From Winogradskyella sp. (GTDB lineage: Bacteria; Bacteroidota; Bacteroidia; Flavobacteriales; Flavobacteriaceae): a stretch of 64,000 nt of DNA. The number at the start of each line of letters is the position of its first letter. Positions within the stretch are counted from its first letter, which is position 1. Of this stretch, positions 37,458 through 46,766 are shown one piece after another. The notes beneath the pieces were generated by a model. It was not told the origin of the DNA, made no database searches, and was given only the letters and a program-made list of their open reading frames with translations. The stretch is taken from positions 1 to 64,000 of the forward strand of contig NZ_JANQIM010000012.1 of assembly GCF_028282165.1 (NCBI RefSeq), read 5' to 3'. The position numbers and the translations under genes were made by a program.

Positions 37458-40400
37458 ATGAGCAATTTTGAAGCCATAAAAGATAAGCTGCACCAGTTCA
37501 TTAAGAAGTATTACACTAATGAATTACTTAAAGGTGCTATATTATTTTTTGCCACTGGATTACTATACTTTATTGTAACATTGTTTATTGAATATATGTT
37601 GTGGCTCAACCCAACAGCGAGAACTATTTTATTTTGGATGTTTATTGCTGTTGAAACAGGCTTATTCATAAAGTTTATAGCCATTCCATTAGCACACTTG
37701 TTCAATTTACGCCAAGGCATTAATTACGAAACGGCATCTCGATTAATAGGAAACCATTTCCCAGAGGTTAATGATAAGTTGCTCAACATATTACAACTAG
37801 ACCAAAATCCTAGACAATCCGATTTATTGCTAGCCAGTATTGAGCAGAAGTCACAAGAACTAAAGCCAATACCCTTTAAATCTGCCATTAGTTTTAAGTC
37901 TAACACCAAGTATTTAAAGTATGCAGCAATTCCTGTGGCTATTATACTCTTGTCGCTAGTTACTGGAAAAATTAATTGGTTTAGTGATAGCTACGAGCGT
38001 GTCGTTAACTACCAAACGGCATACGAACCTCCAGCACCGTTTCAGTTTTATGTGCTTAACGAGTCGCTTCAGGCTATTGAAGGTAAGGACTTTAAATTGA
38101 AAATATCTACAGTAGGTGATGTGATTCCGGAGAGTGCTCAGATTCAATTTAATGGACAATCCTATTATCTACAGCAGATATCACCTGGGCAATTTCAGTA
38201 TACTTTCAGTCTACCAAAAGAGAGCATAGACTTTGTGCTTTTGGCTAATGATGTTAACTCAAAAGCATATCAACTGCAGGTGTTAAATACACCAAACTTG
38301 GTGAATTTTGAGATGATTTTAGATTATCCGTCTTATACTAAAAAGCAAGACGAAATATTAAAAAGTACAGGCTCTGCAGTAATTCCTGAAGGAACCAAAG
38401 TAACTTGGAAAGCGTTGACCAAAGCAACAAACGAAGTCAATATTTATGCCAATGATACCTTGAACTTTGCTCAAAATAAGGAAGGCGAGTTCGAAGCCAC
38501 AAAACGATTGTTTAGAAATTATAATTATAGTATTTCTACGAGTAATGATGACCTCAAGGACTATGAAAACCTTGTGTACAGTATAAGTGTGGTGAGGGAT
38601 TTGAGTCCAGAGTTAGATATCAAGGTTCAAAAAGATACGCTCGACCAACAAAGTCTTTATTTTTATGGGCAAGCCAGTGATGATTTTGGATTAACAAAAT
38701 TGAACTTGGTTTACTATCCGACAGAAGACGAATCAAATAGCGTTGCTGTACCTATTGCGATTTCAAAATCTAATTTTGCTGAGTTTGTAAGCGCTTTTCC
38801 AGATCAGTTTAATCTTGAAGAAGGTGTGAGTTATCAATTGTACTTTGAGGTTTTTGATAATGATGTTTTGCATAATTACAAGCGCACTAAGAGCAGTGTG
38901 TTTAGCTACAGGAAGTTAACAAAGGAGGAGGAAGAACAAAAGCAACTTCAAGAGCAAAACCAGACGATTAAGGATATCGGGAAGACGTTTGAAAAATTAC
39001 AAGAACAGGATAAAAAGCTTGAAGAATTCTCTAAAACACAAAAGGAAAAGCCCGAGCTTAATTTTAATGACAAAAAGAAATTTGAAGATTTTCTTAAACG
39101 GCAAAAACAGCAAGAGCAATTGATGAAGAACTTCAACAAAAAGCTTCAGGATAATTTGGAAGAATTTCAAGATGAAAAGAAAGAGGATCAGTTTAAAGAA
39201 GACCTCAAAGAACGGCTTAAAGAAAATGAAGAGCAGCTAAAACAAGATGAAAAATTATTGGAAGAACTCGAAGAGTTAAAAGATAAGATCAATAAAGAGG
39301 AGTTTACTCAAAAGTTAGAAGAATTAGCGAAGCAAAATAAAAACAAGAAGCGCAGTATGAAACAACTCCTAGAGTTGACAAAGCGCTTCTATGTGATGAA
39401 AAAAGCCGAGAAAATCGCCAATCAATTAGAAGACTTATCCAAAAAACAAGAAGAACTATCTAAGAAAGACAAAGAGAACACCAAAGAGAAACAAGAAAAA
39501 CTAAATAAAGAATTCGAAGACATACAAAAGGACATTGAAGATTTAAAGAAGGAGGATCGACGTCTTCAAAAGCCCATGAATGTTCCAGTTGATGAGTTTC
39601 TCAAAGACGGGATAAAGTATGATCAAAAGGAAGCCACTGAAGCTTTAGAAAAAAAAGAACAAGACGAAGAAGAGAATAAACCTCAAGAGGCTAAAGAACA
39701 ACAGCAAAAGGCACAAGAAAAACAGAATAAGGCTGCTAAGAAGATGAAAGAAATGAGCAAGAAGATAATGTCCATGCTTAGTAGTGGAGGTGCTGGCGGT
39801 AGCCAGATGCAGGAGGACGTTGATATGCTGCGACAGATTTTGGAGAATCTATTATTGTACTCATTTGATCAAGAAAAGCTTATGAATACTTTTGAGAGTA
39901 TAGATATCAATAACAACAAATACGGCAAATACATTATAGATCAAAGTAATCTAAGGGAGCATTTTGAACATATTGATGATAGCCTTTTTGCTTTGTCTTT
40001 ACGTCAACCAAAAATCTCTGAACGCGTCAATTCTCAAATAACAGAAGTTTATTTCAATATCGATAAAGCTTTAGGACAGCTTACAGAAAATAGATTATAT
40101 CAGGGCGTGGCTTCTCAACAATATGCCATTACCGCAAGTAATGAACTGGCAAGTTTTTTAAGTGATGTTTTGGATAATATGGAAATGTCCATGAATCCGT
40201 CACCTGGATCGGGACAGGGTGAGCAATTGCCAGATATTATAATGAGTCAAGAAGAACTTAACAAACAAATGGAAGAAGGTGTTAAGAAGAATCAGGAAGG
40301 CAAAGAAGGCGAAGAGGGCAAGGAAAGTAAGGGTGAAAAACCTGGAGAAGAAGGGCAAGAAGGTAAGGAAGGCGAAGGAGAACAGAAAGGCGAAGAGGGA

Positions 40401-41006
40401 CAACAAGGTCAAGAAGGACAGCAAGGGGAAAATGGGAATCAACAAGGCCAAAGTGGACAGAACGGACAAGATGGAGAAGGGAATAAAAAAGGTGAAGGCA
40501 AAGACGGTAAATCTGGTAACAAAGGTAAAGATGGCAGAAATGGCACTGAAGGTAATGAAGAGCAAAATGATGGTTATGGTGAGGGAGGAAATGAAGAACA
40601 AAATGCCGAGCTATATAAGATTTACCAACGCCAACAACAATTACGCCAAGCCCTAGAAGATCGATTAGCTAAAGAGGGTAAGATTGAGTCTGCCGGACAG
40701 TTGATTAAGCAAATGGAAGACATAGAGTTAGATTTATTAAACTATGGATTTACTAACCAGACCCTACAAAAAATGATGGATTTACAGCATCAGTTGTTAA
40801 AGTTAGAGAATGCTACCTTTATGCAAGGTCAGGATACTAAGCGTGAATCTGAAACTAATAAAAAGAATTTTGACAGTACCAACCCAAGTCAAATCCCAAC
40901 GGCTAGACAATATTTCAATACTACAGAGATTTTAAATCGACAGGCCTTGCCTTTACAGGCTCATTTTAAGAAGAAGATTCAAGAGTATTTTAAAAAGACT
41001 CAGTAA
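37458..41006 (+). CDS. DUF4175-like large membrane-anchored coiled-coil protein with collagen-like Gly-rich tract
   Basis: N-terminal TM segments, long E/K/Q coiled coil, GEEGQQGQEGQQGENGNQQGQSGQNGQDG tract. Confidence 0.75.
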   Translation: MSNFEAIKDKLHQFIKKYYTNELLKGAILFFATGLLYFIVTLFIEYMLWLNPTARTILFWMFIAVETGLFIKFIAIPLAHLFNLRQGINYETASRLIGNHFPEVNDKLLNILQLDQNPRQSDLLLASIEQKSQELKPIPFKSAISFKSNTKYLKYAAIPVAIILLSLVTGKINWFSDSYERVVNYQTAYEPPAPFQFYVLNESLQAIEGKDFKLKISTVGDVIPESAQIQFNGQSYYLQQISPGQFQYTFSLPKESIDFVLLANDVNSKAYQLQVLNTPNLVNFEMILDYPSYTKKQDEILKSTGSAVIPEGTKVTWKALTKATNEVNIYANDTLNFAQNKEGEFEATKRLFRNYNYSISTSNDDLKDYENLVYSISVVRDLSPELDIKVQKDTLDQQSLYFYGQASDDFGLTKLNLVYYPTEDESNSVAVPIAISKSNFAEFVSAFPDQFNLEEGVSYQLYFEVFDNDVLHNYKRTKSSVFSYRKLTKEEEEQKQLQEQNQTIKDIGKTFEKLQEQDKKLEEFSKTQKEKPELNFNDKKKFEDFLKRQKQQEQLMKNFNKKLQDNLEEFQDEKKEDQFKEDLKERLKENEEQLKQDEKLLEELEELKDKINKEEFTQKLEELAKQNKNKKRSMKQLLELTKRFYVMKKAEKIANQLEDLSKKQEELSKKDKENTKEKQEKLNKEFEDIQKDIEDLKKEDRRLQKPMNVPVDEFLKDGIKYDQKEATEALEKKEQDEEENKPQEAKEQQQKAQEKQNKAAKKMKEMSKKIMSMLSSGGAGGSQMQEDVDMLRQILENLLLYSFDQEKLMNTFESIDINNNKYGKYIIDQSNLREHFEHIDDSLFALSLRQPKISERVNSQITEVYFNIDKALGQLTENRLYQGVASQQYAITASNELASFLSDVLDNMEMSMNPSPGSGQGEQLPDIIMSQEELNKQMEEGVKKNQEGKEGEEGKESKGEKPGEEGQEGKEGEGEQKGEEGQQGQEGQQGENGNQQGQSGQNGQDGEGNKKGEGKDGKSGNKGKDGRNGTEGNEEQNDGYGEGGNEEQNAELYKIYQRQQQLRQALEDRLAKEGKIESAGQLIKQMEDIELDLLNYGFTNQTLQKMMDLQHQLLKLENATFMQGQDTKRESETNKKNFDSTNPSQIPTARQYFNTTEILNRQALPLQAHFKKKIQEYFKKTQ

Positions 41007-41063
41007 TATCTAATCCTAAATATTCCATTATATTTAACCAATAAACATTAAACATTATTCATA

Positions 41064-42365
41064 ATGAAATCGTTATGCCTCATTATTGGCTTACTTTTTT
41101 TGGCTCCTGTACTACCCAAAAATCCTATAGAGGATATCACACTAGATAAAAATCACAAAGTCGAAAGTACATTTTCTGGCAATATCGATGGTGAAGATAG
41201 TTTTCACTTAATTATTGCTAAGAATTTAAACGCCAAGACTTATGATATCATACCATATCATTATTCGAGTGGTGAAGTCATTAAGTTAAAAACTATATCT
41301 TTTTCAAAGTTACCTAATGTACTATCGTTTCATAATAATGATAATGTACTTTCATTAATTGCGAAATCCAAAGAGGGGAAATCAGAAAAAATTCGAGTAT
41401 TAGACTTAGACTTAAAAACTGGTGAAACCAAAAAATCCGATAGTTTTTCAACAGACGATTTTAAGGCTATTATAAGACAAAAGAATAGAAATGTTTTGCT
41501 TTATGCTGATAAGGAATCCATAAAATTGGTTGACGCCACTAGTGCGATATCTACAAAGACAATTAACGTTAAGCCAGACGAATCTGCTCTCGAGTTTTTT
41601 AAAACACTTTCTAACAATAGCATTGATGCTATTAATAACAACGAATTCGTAGCCAATGGTTCTATAAATGATTTTAGGGCCTATTTTGAAGAAAATACGT
41701 TGACAATTACCCAAGAAGATACCAAAGAAGGGCTTACCAATATGATTCAAATTCCAATGGAAAATGGAAATGATCTAACAGTTGTGGCAAAAGAGTTAAA
41801 AAGTGAGTCAGTAAGTGGCAAAATAAAAAAGAGCACGTCTTATTTTTCAGAAGATAAACTTTACCAACTAAGACTTAATAAGGACGAAGCGAAATTGGAT
41901 GTGTTTGATTTAAGTAATGCGTCTAATAAAACAGTAGACATGTTAGAAGATTCATTTAAGAGCTTAGTTTCTAACAAAAACAAGTCTGAAGGCTTTCTAA
42001 AAAATTCCTCTAAGAATAGTAACGCACCGACGTTAACTACTAATAAGGCTAATAATGGTAATATCAAGTTGCGCTTCGATTATGTTAATAAAAACACATA
42101 CAAATACCGTTATAATTGGTGGTGGCATCATCATTGGATGATGCAGCAAATGATGTGGCATCAACAACAGCAAATGCATATGAGAGCTTCAGGTTTTGGT
42201 CCAAACCCTATTGAAGATATATATTGGTACAAAGAAGAACAAACGCATTTTGAAATCGGATTAGACAATAGTGGAAACCTAATAAGCACAGAAGGTCTAG
42301 AAACGGTCCATAAGGACATAGACAAAAAGAAGTATGTCGATGAGTTAGATGAGAATAAAAGCTAA
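41064..42365 (+). CDS. Hypothetical secreted protein with His/Met/Trp-rich patch
   Basis: Signal peptide; ...YNWWWHHHWMMQQMMWHQQQQMHMR... Confidence 0.6.
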   Translation: MKSLCLIIGLLFLAPVLPKNPIEDITLDKNHKVESTFSGNIDGEDSFHLIIAKNLNAKTYDIIPYHYSSGEVIKLKTISFSKLPNVLSFHNNDNVLSLIAKSKEGKSEKIRVLDLDLKTGETKKSDSFSTDDFKAIIRQKNRNVLLYADKESIKLVDATSAISTKTINVKPDESALEFFKTLSNNSIDAINNNEFVANGSINDFRAYFEENTLTITQEDTKEGLTNMIQIPMENGNDLTVVAKELKSESVSGKIKKSTSYFSEDKLYQLRLNKDEAKLDVFDLSNASNKTVDMLEDSFKSLVSNKNKSEGFLKNSSKNSNAPTLTTNKANNGNIKLRFDYVNKNTYKYRYNWWWHHHWMMQQMMWHQQQQMHMRASGFGPNPIEDIYWYKEEQTHFEIGLDNSGNLISTEGLETVHKDIDKKKYVDELDENKS

Positions 42366-42458
42366 AGCATAGTTCCACAGTGTTTACAGACAAAGTATTC
42401 AGATACATTGCATACAATAAGAAAACGAATTCTTTTAAAATAATTGAAAAGAAATTGG

Positions 42459-42866
42459 ATGATTAGTTTTAATTACGAAACCAATTTTGAATTAGATAAA
42501 CCTGAAAACATCTCTTCATGGATTTCAGATGTAATTGTTGAAGAAAACAGTGTGGAAGGAGACATCAATTATATCTTCTGTTCTGATGAATATCTTCATA
42601 GAATTAACGTTGAATTTCTTAACCATGATACATATACGGATATCATTAGCTTTGATTATTCGGTAGGAAAAGAGCTACATGGTGATATATTCATTTCTGT
42701 AGATCGTGTGAGGGAAAATGCCTCTGAGTACCAAGTAGAATTTGAAGATGAATTGGCCAGAGTTATTGTTCATGGTATTTTACACTTTTGTGGTTACAAG
42801 GATAAGTCTGATGATGACGCTATGCTAATGCGAAATAAGGAAGATTTCTACTTGCATCAGCGTTAG
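42459..42866 (+). CDS. ybeY: Endoribonuclease YbeY (16S rRNA maturation)
   Basis: HGILHFCGYKDKSDDD matches the H3-type HGxLHLxGYDH motif; likely start ATG 42459. Confidence 0.92.
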   Translation: MISFNYETNFELDKPENISSWISDVIVEENSVEGDINYIFCSDEYLHRINVEFLNHDTYTDIISFDYSVGKELHGDIFISVDRVRENASEYQVEFEDELARVIVHGILHFCGYKDKSDDDAMLMRNKEDFYLHQR

Positions 42867-42920
42867 CTAATAACGCTAATTCAGCGTATATTTGCAAACC
42901 GAAAATTTAGATTGTATGAA

Positions 42921-42936
42921 TGTTCCACGTGGAACA
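42921..42936. promoter_or_regulatory. parS-like palindrome (ParB/Spo0J binding site)
   Basis: TGTTCCACGTGGAACA, perfect 16-bp palindrome fitting TGTTNCACGTGNAACA. Confidence 0.8.
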
Positions 42937-42949
42937 AAATAGTTGACTT

Positions 42950-44821
42950 ATGTTTAACGATGTTTATGATGTTATTGTCGTTGGTGCTGGCCATGCAGGA
43001 AGTGAGGCTGCTGCTGCTGCTGCCAACATGGGAAGCAAGACATTGTTAATTACAATGAACCTTCAGAACATAGCCCAGATGTCTTGCAATCCTGCCATGG
43101 GTGGAATTGCAAAAGGACAAATTGTAAGAGAGATTGATGCGTTGGGAGGATATAGTGGTATTGTGTCAGACACATCGTCTATTCAATTTAAGATGTTGAA
43201 TAAGTCTAAAGGGCCAGCCATGTGGAGTCCCAGGGTACAATCCGACAGAATGCGTTTTGCCGAGGATTGGAGATTACTTTTAGAGAATACACCCAATCTG
43301 GATTTTTACCAGGAAATGGTTTCGGGCCTATTGATTGAAAACGATAAAATCGTAGGTGTTAAAACATCCCTTGGAATAGAAGTAAGGGCAAAAACTGTGG
43401 TATTAACCAATGGTACTTTTTTGAATGGTCTAATCCATATAGGTGATAAAAATTTTGGTGGAGGTAGAGCTGGAGAACGTGCCGCTACCGGAATTACTGA
43501 AGAACTCATTGCCATTGGTTTTGATTCAGGGCGTATGAAAACAGGAACACCACCTAGAGTCGATGGCAGATCTTTGGATTATTCGGTTATGATAGAACAG
43601 CCAGGAGATGAAAATCCTGAGAAATTCTCCTATTTAGATATTACGCAACCTTTAAAAGAACAACGGTCTTGCCATATGACATATACCAGCCCTGAGGTTC
43701 ATGATTTACTTCGTGAAGGTTTTGACCGTTCACCTATGTTTAATGGAAGAATTAAAAGTGTTGGTCCAAGGTATTGCCCATCTATAGAAGATAAAATTAA
43801 TCGTTTCGCAGATAAGGACAGGCATCAATTGTTTGTTGAGCCTGAAGGGTGGAATACGGTTGAGGTATATGTCAATGGATTTTCTACATCCTTGCCAGAA
43901 GATGTTCAGTACAAGGCACTCCGCTCGGTTAAAGGGTTTGAAAATGTTAAATTCTTCCGCCCAGGTTATGCTATAGAATACGACTATTTTCCACCTACAC
44001 AATTAAAGCATACACTCGAAACAAAGTTGGTCGATGGTCTCTTCTTTGCTGGTCAGATCAATGGTACCACTGGTTATGAAGAAGCGGCATCGCAAGGTTT
44101 AATGGCAGGGATTAATGCTAGCTTAAAAGTGCAGGAACAAGATCCGTTTACATTAAAAAGAGACGAAGCCTATATAGGTGTTTTAATTGATGATCTTATC
44201 ACTAAGGGCACCGAAGAGCCTTATCGCATGTTTACGTCAAGAGCTGAGTATAGAACATTATTGCGTCAAGATAATGCTGATTTTAGGTTGACGCCAAAAG
44301 GGCACAAATTGGGATTAGCTTCTGAAAAACGCCTAAGGCGTATGGAAGAAAAGCAATCAAAATCTAATGCCTTTGTTCAATTTTTTAAAGACACTAGTGT
44401 AAAGCCAGAAGAGATTAATCCGATATTGGAATCTAAGAATTCAGCAATAGTAAAGCAGCAAGATAAAATGTTTAAGCTTTACGCAAGGCCAAACATCACT
44501 ATTGAAGATATGCGAAAAGTGGCTTCTGTAGATAGCTATATTCTAGACAATGATTTGGACACAGAAGTCATTGAGCAAACCGAAATACAGGTTAAATATG
44601 CTGGCTATATTGAGAAGGAAAAGAACAATGCCGATAAACTAAACCGTCTCGAAAATGTAAAGATCCCTTCTAATTTTGATTACTCCAAGCTAAAATCTAT
44701 GAGCATGGAAGCGAGGCAAAAGTTAACCGAAATTCAACCTGTAACGATTTCACAAGCATCTAGAATTAGCGGAGTATCACCTAACGATATTTCGGTTTTG
44801 TTAGTGTATTTAGGAAGATAA
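42950..44821 (+). CDS. mnmG: tRNA uridine-5-carboxymethylaminomethyl(34) synthesis enzyme MnmG
   Basis: VIVVGAGHAGSEAAAAAANMG, CNPAMGGIAKGQIVREIDALGG, GQINGTTGYEEAASQGL. Confidence 0.97.
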   Translation: MFNDVYDVIVVGAGHAGSEAAAAAANMGSKTLLITMNLQNIAQMSCNPAMGGIAKGQIVREIDALGGYSGIVSDTSSIQFKMLNKSKGPAMWSPRVQSDRMRFAEDWRLLLENTPNLDFYQEMVSGLLIENDKIVGVKTSLGIEVRAKTVVLTNGTFLNGLIHIGDKNFGGGRAGERAATGITEELIAIGFDSGRMKTGTPPRVDGRSLDYSVMIEQPGDENPEKFSYLDITQPLKEQRSCHMTYTSPEVHDLLREGFDRSPMFNGRIKSVGPRYCPSIEDKINRFADKDRHQLFVEPEGWNTVEVYVNGFSTSLPEDVQYKALRSVKGFENVKFFRPGYAIEYDYFPPTQLKHTLETKLVDGLFFAGQINGTTGYEEAASQGLMAGINASLKVQEQDPFTLKRDEAYIGVLIDDLITKGTEEPYRMFTSRAEYRTLLRQDNADFRLTPKGHKLGLASEKRLRRMEEKQSKSNAFVQFFKDTSVKPEEINPILESKNSAIVKQQDKMFKLYARPNITIEDMRKVASVDSYILDNDLDTEVIEQTEIQVKYAGYIEKEKNNADKLNRLENVKIPSNFDYSKLKSMSMEARQKLTEIQPVTISQASRISGVSPNDISVLLVYLGR

Positions 44822-44828
44822 AACAAAA

Positions 44829-44844
44829 TGTTCCACGTGGAACG
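44829..44844. promoter_or_regulatory. Second parS-like site
   Basis: TGTTCCACGTGGAACG (15/16 identical to the first). Confidence 0.75.
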
Positions 44845-44869
44845 TCTTTAAGAAAGAATTAATTATACA

Positions 44870-45049
44870 ATGAAAGAAAAGGCGATTTGTTGTTTTTGTG
44901 GAGATTCTGTTACAATTGAGACAGCAGTTGCTTTATCTATAAAGCCCAATCATATCTCTAAAGAAGAACAAGGTTTTTTTGGCCATAAAGAATGTTTGAA
45001 ATTTGCATTAGATGAATCAATGGTCAAGTATCTTCACCCCGAAATATGA
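44870..45049 (+). CDS. Small putative zinc-binding (CxxC ... HxxC) protein, 59 aa, absent from the ORF track
   Basis: MKEKAICCFCGDSVTIETAVALSIKPNHISKEEQGFFGHKECLKFALDESMVKYLHPEI*, below the track's length cutoff. Confidence 0.6.
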   Translation: MKEKAICCFCGDSVTIETAVALSIKPNHISKEEQGFFGHKECLKFALDESMVKYLHPEI

Positions 45050-45068
45050 CTTTTATTAATCTTAGTTT

Positions 45069-45929
45069 TTGAAAAATAACAGAGCAATATATCTAACCGT
45101 TAAAGACTATTCCGTTTCTGGTGAAAACTTCCACTTGTTATATAATGAGGAATTGGACATGTTAGAAACGTTTCCACAACCAAATGCTGAAAATCTATCA
45201 GCATATTATAAAAGCGACGACTATATTTCACATACCGATAGTAGAAGAAATCTGTTAGAAAAGGTTTATCATATCGTTAGAAAAATATCTTTAAAGCGGA
45301 AGCTAAAGTTAATTAACTCTTTTAAAACAGAAGAGAAAGCTCTTTTAGATATTGGTTGTGGAACCGGTGATTTTTTAGAGACCGCTTTAAAAGACAGTTG
45401 GGAAATTACCGGAATTGAACCCAATGAAAATGCACGACAAATTGCAAACTCAAAAACAAATAATGCTGTTTTTGAGATAGAGCGCTTAAAAACATTTGAA
45501 GAAAATAGTTTTGACGTCATTACACTTTGGCATGTGCTTGAACATTTGCCAAATTTAGAAATGCATATTAAGTTAATAAAGCATTTGTTAAAACCCAATG
45601 GTACATTAGTAATTGCAGTTCCAAATTTTAAGAGTCATGATGCCAAGCATTACAAAAACTTTTGGGCAGCCTATGATGTACCAAGACATCTATGGCACTT
45701 CTCTAAAACATCCATTTCAAAAATGTTAATTAAAGAAGGTATACAGCTGAAAAAAGTATTACCGTTGAGTTTTGATGCTTACTATGTGAGCTTGCTTTCA
45801 GAAAAATATAAATCTGGTTTTATGAACCCTATTAAAGCATTTTGGATTGGCATGCACTCAAATCTTAAAGCTAAGCGATCTAAAGAGTATTCGTCTCTTA
45901 TTTATATACTAAAACACTACAATTCCTAA
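45069..45929 (+). CDS. Class I SAM-dependent methyltransferase
   Basis: LLDIGCGTGDFLETA, DVITLWHVLEHLPN; TTG start. Confidence 0.88.
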   Translation: MKNNRAIYLTVKDYSVSGENFHLLYNEELDMLETFPQPNAENLSAYYKSDDYISHTDSRRNLLEKVYHIVRKISLKRKLKLINSFKTEEKALLDIGCGTGDFLETALKDSWEITGIEPNENARQIANSKTNNAVFEIERLKTFEENSFDVITLWHVLEHLPNLEMHIKLIKHLLKPNGTLVIAVPNFKSHDAKHYKNFWAAYDVPRHLWHFSKTSISKMLIKEGIQLKKVLPLSFDAYYVSLLSEKYKSGFMNPIKAFWIGMHSNLKAKRSKEYSSLIYILKHYNS

Positions 45930-46140
45930 TATTAAAACGTCTATTAGTTCTTTTTACTATGGTGCAATCAATTACAAGCAGAAAAAAAGAAAGACGCTTA
46001 AACAGCTTTATTTCATCTCATTTTCTATAAATTTTTATTATAATCAAAAATTATTTCATAGATTTTTTAAATAGATAAGATTTTATGAAAATCACAATCG
46101 AACTTTTATACATTTGCAAAAATTTAATTAGAAAACAATC

Positions 46141-46716
46141 ATGAAAAAATTAATAGTTGCATTACTTGTTTTAATTGTATTTACAGCTTGCCAAGAGCAA
46201 CAAAAAATTGCGTTTATTGATAATGGTAAAGTTATCAACGACTATCAAATGAAAATTGATATTGAAGAACAGTTTAAAATCAAGGATGATGATTTTAAGA
46301 AAAGGATAGATAGTATTGGTAAAGCGTTTCAGATAGAAGCTCAGGCATTTCAGATGGCCGCTCAAAATTTATCGCAAAAAAAGCAGCAAGAAAAGTACCA
46401 AGAGCTGGGTCAAAAACAGCAAGTTCTACAGCAACAGTTTCAATATGAACAGCAGATCATGCAGCAGGAGTTTAACACAGAAATGGATTCCGTGATTTCA
46501 AAAGTTAACGACTTTGTTGCTGACTATGGAAAAAAGAATGGTTATACGTTCATCCTTGGTAAGAATCAGGCGGGGAGTGTGTTGTATGGTGAAGAAACAA
46601 AGGATATTACCGAAGCCGTAACCAAAGCCATAAATGCAGCATACGGTAAAAAGGGAAATGAAGAAAGCTCAAAAGAAGATAAAAGTTCTGAAAAAGAAGA
46701 AACCTCAGCAGAATAA
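46141..46716 (+). CDS. OmpH/Skp-like periplasmic chaperone family protein
   Basis: Lipoprotein-like start TACQEQQKIAFIDNGKVI; coiled-coil Q/K-rich; YTFILGKNQAGSVLYG. Confidence 0.82.
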   Translation: MKKLIVALLVLIVFTACQEQQKIAFIDNGKVINDYQMKIDIEEQFKIKDDDFKKRIDSIGKAFQIEAQAFQMAAQNLSQKKQQEKYQELGQKQQVLQQQFQYEQQIMQQEFNTEMDSVISKVNDFVADYGKKNGYTFILGKNQAGSVLYGEETKDITEAVTKAINAAYGKKGNEESSKEDKSSEKEETSAE

Positions 46717-46740
46717 ATTTTAATTAAAATATTGAATAAA

Positions 46741-46766
46741 GCCAAGCTTATGCTTGGCTTTTTTTG
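46741..46766 (+). terminator. Terminator
   Basis: GCCAAGC-TTAT-GCTTGGCTTTTTTT. Confidence 0.8.

Noticed and set aside
40200-40656. ORFs in alternative frames (40200-40601 -, 40279-40656 +) with Lys/Arg- or Phe/Leu-rich translations
   Set aside because: Frame-shifted reading of the Gly/Glu/Gln low-complexity tract in the DUF4175-like gene.
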